Positions 1 to 5,674 of a stretch of DNA of 5,849 nt are shown here, one piece after another; position 1 is the stretch's first letter; each line of letters begins with the position of its first letter. A program made the translations under genes and the position numbers. The notes below the pieces were generated by a model. That model was not told the origin of the DNA, searched no databases, and saw nothing but the letters and a program-made list of their open reading frames with translations. The stretch lies in the NCBI GenBank assembly GCA_913062735.1, contig CAJXWI010000184.1, positions 1 to 5,849 of the forward strand, written 5' to 3'. This stretch comes from an uncultured Arcobacter sp. (GTDB lineage Bacteria; Campylobacterota; Campylobacteria; Campylobacterales; Arcobacteraceae).

Positions 1-1284
1 ATAATTTTACTTGCTGGACTAAATAGAGGATGGTCAAGTTCAAATATGCCAGCATATAAGAAGATAGGGTTATTTATTGCTAGACCTTTTTCTTGGTATA
101 TTTCTAGAGGAAAAACAATTAAAAGCATTGAAAGAGGTAGTCCATTTATTTCAGATTTAAAGATGGAATGGACTAAGTTAATTAAGAAAGAAAAAGACCC
201 TACAGTAATACAATTACTAGGAGATAGTGATCATATCGCACCACAGAAGGATCATAAGGAATTAATGGCTGCCTCAAAATTTATTTTTATATCCGTACCC
301 CATGCTACTCATTCAAATATTATTAATATACCTCAAAATTGTATTGATGTTCAAATTAAAATAAAACAAAAATATTTAGCTAAAGCAATAACTAAAACAA
401 TAACAGAATTAGATAATGATAAAGTAGCAAATAAAAATTATTTAGATAGTTTTGATTCTAATAGAAAACTAATTAAACATGTCATTTTTATAATGCATGG
501 AATCCGTGATTATGGAGAATGGGTAGACGATATGGCGGCAAACTTTGAATCAGAAGAAAGTATAAAATGTATTACATCAAAATATGGCTATTTTTCAATG
601 GCTCGTTTTTTATTATTTACAAGTAGAGAAAAAAAGGTTCGATGGTTTGTTGATCAATATTCTGAAGCATTATCTATGTATGGCAAAGATGTTAAGTTTA
701 GTTTTATTGGACATAGTAATGGTACTTATTTATTGGCGAGCGCACTTGAAAGTTATGAAGAGCTTACATTTAGCAACGTATATTTCGCAGGGAGTGTTGT
801 GCGTACTGACTTTGATTGGCCAAAGTATATTATAAATAAACGCGTTGAAAATATTAGAAATGATGTTGCAAATAAAGATTTCATTGTTGCTTTTTTCCCG
901 AAATTTTACCAAATCATCAGAAAGCAATCTCCAATTCCAATAAGTGAAAAAGGTTTTTTTAATATTGGTTCAGCTGGTTTTGATGGTTTTGAATTGACAC
1001 ATGATAACATGTTACTAGGTAAAGTAAGAGGTGGACATTCAGCGGCATTAAGGAAAAAAAACATACCATCAATAGTAGATTTTATTTTGAATGGAAAACA
1101 AAATGCACTTGAAGACAATATATGTAAAAATAAAATAATATCGGTATTTTCAAATATTGCATGGTTAATTTGGGGAGTATTGGCAACAATATTAGCGTAC
1201 ATAGGGTTTTTTATTTATCAAGACTATCCACATAGTTTAACAATTTATATGGCAGTTTTAGTAGCCTTATTCTATACGATATGA
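1..1284 (+). CDS. Tandem alpha/beta-hydrolase with C-terminal membrane anchor, 5' end outside window
   Basis: The reading frame is open from base 1, so the ATG at 46 is probably internal and the true start lies upstream. The first residues (LLAGLNRGWS) and a following GDSDH (Asp codon 229-231) and PHATH (His codons 301 and 310) look like the acid and histidine end of one alpha/beta-hydrolase domain whose serine would lie upstream. A second hydrolase fold follows: strand plus HGIRDYG (His at 496), nucleophile elbow GHSNGT (Ser codon 715-717), and a late GGH (His 1036-1038) that could complete the triad. The last about 50 residues hold two hydrophobic segments (about 1135-1225 and 1233-1284), so the enzyme is probably membrane-anchored at its C terminus. 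The stop follows the second helix directly. Esterase or lipase activity is inferred from fold motifs; the substrate is unknown. The second-domain acid residue could not be assigned. Confidence 0.75.
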   Translation: MILLAGLNRGWSSSNMPAYKKIGLFIARPFSWYISRGKTIKSIERGSPFISDLKMEWTKLIKKEKDPTVIQLLGDSDHIAPQKDHKELMAASKFIFISVPHATHSNIINIPQNCIDVQIKIKQKYLAKAITKTITELDNDKVANKNYLDSFDSNRKLIKHVIFIMHGIRDYGEWVDDMAANFESEESIKCITSKYGYFSMARFLLFTSREKKVRWFVDQYSEALSMYGKDVKFSFIGHSNGTYLLASALESYEELTFSNVYFAGSVVRTDFDWPKYIINKRVENIRNDVANKDFIVAFFPKFYQIIRKQSPIPISEKGFFNIGSAGFDGFELTHDNMLLGKVRGGHSAALRKKNIPSIVDFILNGKQNALEDNICKNKIISVFSNIAWLIWGVLATILAYIGFFIYQDYPHSLTIYMAVLVALFYTI

Positions 1285-1292
1285 TATTTTGT

Positions 1293-1322
1293 AAACTACA
1301 CTTTTTTTAAGAAATGTAGTTT
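1293..1322. repeat. Inverted repeat after the hydrolase gene
   Basis: AAACTACA (1293-1300) and TGTAGTTT (1315-1322) form a perfect 8-bp stem around a 14-nt T/A-rich loop, 9 nt after the hydrolase stop codon. The position fits a transcription terminator. However, the stem is AT-rich and no T-run follows on either strand, so intrinsic termination would be weak. It may only stabilise the 3' end of the mRNA. Confidence 0.4.
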
Positions 1323-1379
1323 GTAATAAATGTTTTGTTTATTTATCTTAAAGACGTTTAAAGCATTACTTATGTGACA

Positions 1380-1408
1380 TTTACAATACAATATAAAGGT
1401 TTTAATAT
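1380..1408 (+). promoter_or_regulatory. Predicted sigma70-type promoter for the YaaC-like gene
   Basis: A -35 box TTTACA (1380-1385) and a -10 box TAATAT (1403-1408) are separated by exactly 17 bp. Each differs from consensus at one position (TTGACA, TATAAT). Transcription would begin near 1415, giving a leader of about 57 nt before the ATG at 1472. The flanking sequence is very AT-rich, so chance matches are more likely than usual, but the boxes, spacing and position agree. Confidence 0.55.
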
Positions 1409-1471
1409 TATGTGATAAACTGATAAAAAATTATTAAACATACAGAAAAGTAAATATTAAATTTTAATGAA

Positions 1472-2647
1472 ATGATAGGAAATAACTTGGAATGGATTAC
1501 CACTGAGAATACTCATGAAGAAACTTGGAGAAGATTACTAGAATACGCAAATATTGAATTAGCTTATAATGCGATTGAGAAAAGACATGGAAAAGCAACA
1601 AAAAACACAAAAAAAAATTACTTGAAACAAGCAGAACAAATTAGAGTATCTCTATTACAAGCTAAGGAATATTTTGAAGCTTCAAAATATTCTTCATTAA
1701 TGACACAACCAAATCATCTATATTATGGCTCAGTTGCATTAACAACTGCATGTATGTTACTTCTTGGAGGAGGAAATAAATCATTAGATTTATTGAGAAA
1801 GGACAATAGAAATTCTCATCATGGTTTAAATTTTACTTTTTCATCCAACTTACAAAAATCAAAAGAGAATACAAATTTATTAGAAAACTCATTTGTACAG
1901 ATATTTAAGAATGGGCATTTCTTTAATTGGTACTCAACTTTAAAAAAAGAACAATCTAATTTTGCAACTTTTATTAATACCGAAAATGGATCAACAACAA
2001 GAAACTTTGATAAGGTTGGCCATTATAATATTAGTGATTTTGAAAGTTTGGTTAATAAAAAATATTCATTAATCGAATTAATCAATAACTTGCCAGATCT
2101 ACAAAATGATTTGAATAGGTTTGAATTTGATATTTATAGCACAAGGGGGCAACATAAAGTTTTTGCAAATCATGATGAAAAAATACAAAGACAAGAATTT
2201 ATTTTTCATTCAGCTCAAACACCTGAAGTTCTTGATGATATAATTAGTAATTTTATCATGGATGATAAAAAAGTAAAATTAAGAATTGAAAAACACAACT
2301 CATCAAACTCCTGTGCAGTTGCTTATCAAACTGAGCTGAATTATAAGTATCAATTGACTTATCCAGACTCAAGATTTACATTGGATAATGATTCGATTTA
2401 TTTCAAAGATCCATTTGAAACACCTGAAGTTATCGATTTATTTATGATTAACTTTGCCTTAAGTATGATGTCGCGTTATTATCCTGATATTTGGGTTTCA
2501 TTCCTTGAATCACATTGTATAGGTGCAAAACTAGTAGAAAGACTTGTTAGAATTTTTACGTTAAAAATTCCTTTTTTGGTATTAAATCAAATGTCAAGTG
2601 AAGAAATAACAATATCAAATCATAAACCTCCTTGGCATGTCAATTAG
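1472..2647 (+). CDS. YaaC-like protein of unknown function
   Basis: The 391-residue protein resembles the YaaC-like family. Residues about 63-100 hold the family's typical helical pattern: QAKEYFEAS, then TQPNHLYYGSVALTTA, then a glycine-rich turn, followed by HHGL at 116-119. Near the C terminus, SMMSRYYPDIW and a later IPFLVLNQM also fit that family's end. There is no signal peptide and no clear membrane segment, so the protein is probably cytoplasmic. The biochemical role of YaaC proteins is not established. The start is uncertain: the ATG at 1472 has only a distant AAAAG upstream, whereas an in-frame TTG at 1487 has AGGA (1477-1480) 6 nt upstream. A promoter is predicted at 1380-1408, so the gene is probably transcribed apart from the upstream hydrolase, 187 bp away. 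Family assignment is by recognition and was not searched. Confidence 0.7.
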   Translation: MIGNNLEWITTENTHEETWRRLLEYANIELAYNAIEKRHGKATKNTKKNYLKQAEQIRVSLLQAKEYFEASKYSSLMTQPNHLYYGSVALTTACMLLLGGGNKSLDLLRKDNRNSHHGLNFTFSSNLQKSKENTNLLENSFVQIFKNGHFFNWYSTLKKEQSNFATFINTENGSTTRNFDKVGHYNISDFESLVNKKYSLIELINNLPDLQNDLNRFEFDIYSTRGQHKVFANHDEKIQRQEFIFHSAQTPEVLDDIISNFIMDDKKVKLRIEKHNSSNSCAVAYQTELNYKYQLTYPDSRFTLDNDSIYFKDPFETPEVIDLFMINFALSMMSRYYPDIWVSFLESHCIGAKLVERLVRIFTLKIPFLVLNQMSSEEITISNHKPPWHVN

Positions 2648-2718
2648 TATTAAAGATTAGATTCTAGCTAAAATTAGAAGTTTTATATTGAAATTGAGTC
2701 TATTTCAAAGATACAGCA

Positions 2719-2742
2719 TTTCCCTCAAATTAAGCGTTATAA
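2719..2742 (+). other. Possible lone attC right end (cassette boundary)
   Basis: TTCCC (2719-2723), nine bases, then GCGTTAT (2734-2740) reproduce the right-end layout of the three clear attC sites in this window, TGCCY-N9-GCGTT(A/G)T. The would-be crossover lies between G2736 and T2737. No matching left half (TATAACAAGC-like) is found after the YaaC-like stop codon, so the site is either decayed, truncated or a chance match in AT-rich DNA. Confidence 0.3.
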
Positions 2743-2772
2743 AAAAGAATTAACGAATGTCACTTGATTTTA

Positions 2773-2949
2773 ATGAGTGCGAATATGGAACTTAAAGAAT
2801 TTATTTACATTGAACTTAATAAAAATGTATCAAGTCCAAGGACGATTGACTTTGAAGATGAAATACCTTTTGGTGTAAAAACAATAATTGGTGAACCCAA
2901 GAATCTCATCATGAAAACTTTGTACCCCTTAGTAGAAGAGGTTTTTTAA
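2773..2949 (+). CDS. Small orphan protein of unknown function
   Basis: This short ORF gives 58 residues from the ATG at 2773, 54 from the ATG at 2785, or 61 from a TTG at 2764. None has a good ribosome-binding site. The protein is soluble-looking, with an acidic stretch (DFEDEIPFG) followed by IIGEPKNLI and an amphipathic tail ending in VEEVF. I do not recognise a family. The frame is open back to a TAA at 2740, which lies in the possible attC right end, so the ORF begins where a cassette gene would begin. It could be a real small cassette gene or the surviving 3' fragment of a larger gene. Stretches of gene-poor AT-rich DNA flank it (2648-2763 and 2950-3081). Confidence 0.4.
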   Translation: MSANMELKEFIYIELNKNVSSPRTIDFEDEIPFGVKTIIGEPKNLIMKTLYPLVEEVF

Positions 2950-2962
2950 TTAAAATATTTAA

Positions 2963-2987
2963 TTATCAATCCAAAAATGATTGATAA
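2963..2987. repeat. Perfect 9-bp inverted repeat between genes
   Basis: TTATCAATC (2963-2971) and GATTGATAA (2979-2987) form a perfect 9-bp stem with a 7-nt loop, 13 nt after the stop codon of the small ORF. No T-run follows on the + strand. It could be a weak terminator for the small ORF or a protein-binding site upstream of the lipoprotein operon. The sequence alone does not decide between these. Confidence 0.45.
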
Positions 2988-3033
2988 GAATCTATAAAAG
3001 CAATACAAACTTTTAAGAAGTATATTTATACAA

Positions 3034-3039
3034 TATAAT
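3034..3039 (+). promoter_or_regulatory. Candidate -10 box upstream of the lipoprotein operon
   Basis: A perfect TATAAT lies 42 nt before the ATG at 3082. The -35 position at 17-bp spacing is TTTTAA (3011-3016), a poor match, so the promoter is either weak, activator-dependent or a chance motif in AT-rich sequence. Confidence 0.3.
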
Positions 3040-3081
3040 ATGAAAAATTATGATATTATTTAGTAACAAAAGGGGAAAATT

Positions 3082-3816
3082 ATGTTTAGTCTTAATAAAA
3101 TAGTATGGTTAAGTTTACCTTTATTATTGGGTGTATTAATTCAAGGATGTGCATCAAATCAAAGTAAGATTGTTGAAGATGCAGTTGGTGCAGATAGAGA
3201 TGGCAGCTTTGGTAAGTATAATAGTGGTGTGGGAACACTTGCTGTAACTTCAGATCGAAGAATGGTAGTTGTTAATCTGAAAAATTCAGAATTTTGTGCA
3301 GAACCCGAGCCTATTACTGCAAATAATTTCACTTCTAAACTAGAAAGTTTGTTAACTGCAACAGTAAAAGATGATATAGAAGCACGAGCGGAGTTTATGA
3401 AAGAATATTCTTCTGTTATATCTCAACTGTTTAAACCATCCCAAGGTCTTCGTTTTGTGCAAGTATTGCAATATAGTTTATGTCAAGCTGCAAGAAATAG
3501 TGATATTAATAGTAATGACTTTAAAGTCACGTTTAATAAAATCTTAACAGAGTCTAAAGAAATTATAATTGCAGAAAATAATATCAGTATAGTGGAACAG
3601 AAACTGGTAAGCTCTAAAATGGAAAATTCTAAACAGAAAGATATAATTATCAAATTTAAAGCAGAAAGTATTGCTCATACAGCATCTATCAAAAAACTTA
3701 ATGATGCAAATGGCAAACTACAAAAAGAAGTTACAAGTTTGATTGTGACGAAAGCATTATATGAAAAAGATATTTTTTATTTAAAAAAGATGTTAGATTC
3801 TAATACAAGTAAATAG
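3082..3816 (+). CDS. Lipoprotein with conserved FCAEP motif and C-terminal coiled coil
   Basis: The 244-residue product starts with a lipoprotein signal: MFSLNK, a hydrophobic stretch, then IQGC with Cys23 as the likely lipidated residue (Gln at -2 is unusual but tolerated). The mature domain contains GTLAVTSDRR (51-60), a beta-strand, then FCAEPEP (71-77), and later SLCQA with Cys134. I recognise this FCAEP...LCxA layout from uncharacterised bacterial lipoproteins of unknown function. Cys72 and Cys134 could form a disulfide in the periplasm. From about residue 155 to the end the sequence is charged and heptad-like, predicting a coiled coil. The start is well supported by AGGGG (3071-3075), 6 nt upstream. 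The next lipoprotein gene follows after 43 bp with its own ribosome-binding site and no visible terminator, so the two are probably co-transcribed. Confidence 0.75.
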   Translation: MFSLNKIVWLSLPLLLGVLIQGCASNQSKIVEDAVGADRDGSFGKYNSGVGTLAVTSDRRMVVVNLKNSEFCAEPEPITANNFTSKLESLLTATVKDDIEARAEFMKEYSSVISQLFKPSQGLRFVQVLQYSLCQAARNSDINSNDFKVTFNKILTESKEIIIAENNISIVEQKLVSSKMENSKQKDIIIKFKAESIAHTASIKKLNDANGKLQKEVTSLIVTKALYEKDIFYLKKMLDSNTSK

Positions 3817-3859
3817 TTATATGGATATAAAAGGTTAAATAAATAAGAAGGATTAAAAT

Positions 3860-4642
3860 ATGAAATTTATATATATAGTCTTAATGATTATAGTAAGTAT
3901 AGTTTTTTCTGGTTGTGGACTAAAAGAAGCACCTTTAGTCTCTTACGATAGTATAGATTCTACGTTAAGATATACAGATGTACCCAAAAAACATATTAGA
4001 TCTGATTATTCAATTCCAAGAGTAAATCAACAAGATAGTCCTGCTTTCTTTGGGTGTAATAAAAAATATACAAACTTGGCTGATGATGAAGTTGGAATTG
4101 TAAAATCATTTCCTTATGCCTTAATGGCAAGTAATTCCTATCATAAACATGCTTTTTTTGAAATGGACAATATAAATTGGAATTACGTTAGACAGTATAA
4201 AGGAAGCCATGGAAACAAAGGTGAAATTGGATTTCAAGCAGATATATATGAACATACCACTTCTAACTCTGTCATTGATAAAGTTGCTATTGTATTTAGA
4301 GGTACTGATAATTCCATTGATATGGGTTGGACAAACCTTGCTTATTCATTTGAAAAAGGTAGATTACCCGCACAATATCAACTTACTAGAAAACTTTTAA
4401 AGGTTATTCAAAAGAAGACGATATACCTTGGCCTTTATAATGCACCTGCAATGCTTGTAATCGGTTTAGGGATGTTCGCTAAATTTGCGCCTGAGCCAGA
4501 ATCACTCCACCCATTACTTGCAGATGTTAACCTAGTAGAGAATGCACTTACAATAGCAGTTCCTTGGGCACTTATTACAGCCTATAAGTCAGTAAAGTTG
4601 TCTTTAGAAGCCCATAAGCTAAGAAAAGTGGTAGATATATAA
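3860..4642 (+). CDS. Chimeric lipoprotein: class-3 lipase N-terminal part fused to a cassette-encoded tail
   Basis: The 260-residue product begins with a clear lipoprotein signal (lipobox FSGC, Cys19) and has GAAGGA (3847-3852) 7 nt before the ATG. Residues about 84-185 match the first part of a class-3 lipase domain: FPYALMASNSY, then VAIVFRGTDN (142-151, the oxyanion strand), then GWTNLAYSF, then a helix YQLTRKLLKVIQKK. In intact lipases the nucleophile motif GHSLGG follows within about 10-20 residues. Here it is absent, and no such motif appears in any frame downstream. From about residue 187 the sequence changes to a two-segment hydrophobic tail of different base composition. Without a catalytic serine the protein is unlikely to be an active lipase. 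The stop codon TAA (4640-4642) lies inside the left end of an attC site. It may be a translated remnant or a neofunctionalised lipoprotein. Confidence 0.75.
   Translation: MKFIYIVLMIIVSIVFSGCGLKEAPLVSYDSIDSTLRYTDVPKKHIRSDYSIPRVNQQDSPAFFGCNKKYTNLADDEVGIVKSFPYALMASNSYHKHAFFEMDNINWNYVRQYKGSHGNKGEIGFQADIYEHTTSNSVIDKVAIVFRGTDNSIDMGWTNLAYSFEKGRLPAQYQLTRKLLKVIQKKTIYLGLYNAPAMLVIGLGMFAKFAPEPESLHPLLADVNLVENALTIAVPWALITAYKSVKLSLEAHKLRKVVDI
4418..4642 (+). pseudogene. 3' remnant of a cassette gene for a small membrane protein
   Basis: This part of the lipoprotein frame encodes about 74 residues with two hydrophobic segments (about residues 189-207 and 229-247 of the fused protein) separated by a proline- and acid-containing loop, ending in a charged tail. 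It does not resemble a lipase. By my count 4441-4560 has 53 G+C in 120 bases (44%), against 17 in 60 for 3961-4020. The stop codon sits within the attC left end, as in the next cassette, so this looks like the 3' end of a former cassette gene whose 5' part was replaced by the lipase sequence. The junction is placed near 4415-4425 by eye. Confidence 0.5.
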
Positions 4643-4734
4643 CAAGCCAATTAAAGTGGGAAATAACCGTTGGCTTTCGCTCCTGCGTCGCTTATTTAAT
4701 CAAACAATTACTGCCTATTAACGAGGCGTTATAT
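4637..4734 (+). repeat. attC recombination site A
   Basis: The outer arms ATATAAC (4637-4643) and GTTATAT (4728-4734) are perfect 7-bp inverted repeats. The left arm continues AAGCC and the right end reads TGCCT-N9-GCGTTAT. An inner inverted repeat GCCAA (4646-4650) / TTGGC (4670-4674) is also present. The predicted crossover is between G4728 and T4729. Integron integrases recombine such sites as folded bottom strand. The site ends the chimeric lipoprotein gene and its right arm overlaps the start codon of the next gene. Confidence 0.88.
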
Positions 4735-4756
4735 GCTCAAGGAGAATTCAGTTGTG
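4723..4756 (+). promoter_or_regulatory. Two competing translation starts for the GFA-type gene
   Basis: GAGG (4723-4726) lies 6 nt before the ATG at 4733 and belongs to the attC site of the previous cassette. AAGGAG (4739-4744) lies 9 nt before an in-frame GTG at 4754 and belongs to the cassette itself. The second has the stronger Shine-Dalgarno and leaves 7 residues before the first metal-binding cysteine, as is common in this family. The first depends on which cassette lies upstream. Confidence 0.5.
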
Positions 4757-5271
4757 ATATCAAGTATCGGTAAATGTAGTTGTGGACAAACTAAAGTAAA
4801 ACTTAGTCTTCCCGAAACTTTAGATCATTATAGTCCTCGGGCATGTGACTGTGATTTTTGTATTTCTAGAAATATCTCATATCTTTCACATCCCGATGGG
4901 GAGCTAGAAATCGAAAGTATAGAACCGCTTCATGTGCAGCAACAAGGCTCTAACCAAGCTAGCTTTATTACATGCAATTGTTGTAAGTCTGTAATTGCAG
5001 CCTCTTTGCAGTTAGAAAATAAACTTGTTGGTGCTCTAAATTCAACATTACTATCTAACTTTTCATTGCTTCAAGAGCCTACTATAGTTTCTCCAAAAGC
5101 ACTGGAAGCAAAAGAAAAGCTTGATCGCTGGCAAGCAGTTTGGCTTAAGATTAAAGTTAATGGGAACAGTCGCATATAACAAGCGCATCAAGAACGGACA
5201 CATAACAGTTTGCTGTGTTTCGCTTCGTTCCAGAGTTTTAGCAAGCTATTTTGTGCCCCTTACTTAGGGCG
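4729..5271 (+). mobile_element. Complete integron gene cassette (GFA-type gene plus attC B)
   Basis: The unit lies between the crossover points of attC A and attC B. Its entry sequence GTTATATGC (4728-4736) is the exact reverse complement of GCATATAAC (5172-5180) at the left end of its own attC. In the excised circle these would pair over 9 bp, as expected for an intact cassette that has not exchanged ends. It carries one gene in the same direction as the array and no obvious promoter. Confidence 0.85.
4733..5179 (+). CDS. GFA/CENP-V-type zinc-binding protein
   Basis: The 148-residue protein has the cysteine pattern of the GFA family (named after glutathione-dependent formaldehyde-activating enzyme): Cys15-x-Cys17 followed by Gly, Cys38-x-Cys40-x-x-Cys43, and Cys81-x-x-Cys84, with an extra Cys83. 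In the family, the first and last pairs bind one zinc and the middle three bind another, so both metal sites seem intact. Family members include formaldehyde- or glutathione-linked enzymes, but most are uncharacterised and substrate cannot be inferred. The C-terminal 45 residues after the last zinc pair are not recognised. There is no signal peptide; the protein is probably cytoplasmic. The start is either the ATG at 4733, within the attC right arm, or the GTG at 4754, which has the better ribosome-binding site. The stop codon lies inside the left end of the following attC. Confidence 0.8.
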   Translation: MLKENSVVISSIGKCSCGQTKVKLSLPETLDHYSPRACDCDFCISRNISYLSHPDGELEIESIEPLHVQQQGSNQASFITCNCCKSVIAASLQLENKLVGALNSTLLSNFSLLQEPTIVSPKALEAKEKLDRWQAVWLKIKVNGNSRI

Positions 5272-5277
5272 TTATAA
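5174..5277 (+). repeat. attC recombination site B
   Basis: TATAAC (5175-5180) pairs with GTTATA (5271-5276). The right end reads TGCCC-C-N9-GCGTTAT. The central part contains GAACG / CGTTC and ACACA / TGTGT arms and the TTTCGCTTCGTTCC stretch seen in many marine gammaproteobacterial attC sites. Crossover is predicted between G5271 and T5272. Confidence 0.88.
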
Positions 5278-5647
5278 GTAAACTTAAATTAGGAGTTGTA
5301 TCTCATCATGGATGAAGATGAACTAAAGAAAATTTTAAGAAAGCATAGAACAAGTGGTACATGGCTCTTTATCGTCTCAATGTTCATATTTTACTCTATC
5401 CATTATTTTTACGAAAATAGTGAGGCTATAACGACCATGTCTTATACCTTCGGTATTATAATTGTGGGTATGGACGTACTTTTTACATTTGTCGAGAAGG
5501 TACTTTTGGATATATTAACTACTTTAAGTAACCGAGAGAGCAAAGAGTAGGTTACTTATAACAAGCTAATAAAAAAGGATAAAAAACAGTTAGCTGTTTT
5601 TTATCCTCAACATCTTAGCAAACAATTCTTTGCCCATTATTAGGGCG
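5272..5647 (+). mobile_element. Complete integron gene cassette (small membrane protein plus attC C)
   Basis: The unit spans 376 bp between the crossover points of attC B and attC C. Its entry sequence GTTATAAGTAA (5271-5281) is the exact reverse complement of TTACTTATAAC (5552-5562), an 11-bp match that marks an intact, circularisable cassette. It contains a single short gene in array orientation. Confidence 0.85.
5308..5550 (+). CDS. Small two-helix membrane protein, cassette-encoded
   Basis: The 80-residue protein has a charged N terminus (MDEDELKKILRKHR), a hydrophobic helix at about residues 18-36 (WLFIVSMFIFYS...), a short loop, a second hydrophobic helix at about 43-68, and a charged end. 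It is probably an inner-membrane protein; I recognise no family and assign no function. Translation probably starts at the ATG at 5308, with AGGAG (5291-5295) 12 nt upstream, which is a long but usable spacing. An in-frame TTG at 5296 would abut the AGGAG directly and is unlikely. The TAG stop precedes the attC left arm by a few bases. Small membrane proteins of unknown role are common cassette cargo. Confidence 0.7.
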   Translation: MDEDELKKILRKHRTSGTWLFIVSMFIFYSIHYFYENSEAITTMSYTFGIIIVGMDVLFTFVEKVLLDILTTLSNRESKE

Positions 5648-5653
5648 TTGTAA
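5556..5653 (+). repeat. attC recombination site C with a perfect 13-bp central hairpin
   Basis: The left arm TATAAC (5557-5562) faces GTTGTA (5647-5652), with one mismatch because the right arm belongs to the next cassette. TAATAA (5567-5572) pairs with TTATTA (5636-5641). The centre is a perfect 13-bp inverted repeat, 5577-5589 with 5594-5606, around a TTAG loop. The right end reads TGCCC-N9-GCGTTGT. Crossover is predicted between G5647 and T5648. Confidence 0.87.
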
Positions 5654-5674
5654 CGCTAATTGAACTCTTGCTGT

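Noticed and set aside
584..835. Alternative + frame inside the hydrolase gene
   Set aside because: It overlaps the GHSNGT region in another frame and shows no family features; it is a shadow of the real gene.
730..1202. Open frames on the - strand (730-927 and 906-1202)
   Set aside because: They lie opposite the alpha/beta-hydrolase gene, whose + strand frame has clear catalytic motifs. They have no recognisable domains or ribosome-binding sites.
1293..1322. Strong rho-independent terminator
   Set aside because: The stem is only 8 bp and AT-rich, and no T-run follows, so it is listed only as an inverted repeat.
3817..3824. GTTATAT after the coiled-coil lipoprotein stop, as a cassette boundary
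   Set aside because: It lacks the preceding GC and the TGCCY-N9 spacing of the true attC right ends, and no left arm or hairpin is present. It is a chance match in AT-rich DNA.
4209..4400. Alternative + frame inside the lipase part
   Set aside because: It overlaps the FRGTDN-encoding stretch in another frame and has no support. I also looked for a frameshifted GHSLGG downstream and found none.
5577..5606. Hairpin as a stand-alone intrinsic terminator
   Set aside because: The T-run lies inside the stem rather than after it, and the hairpin is exactly where the variable centre of an attC site is expected, so an attC role explains it better.
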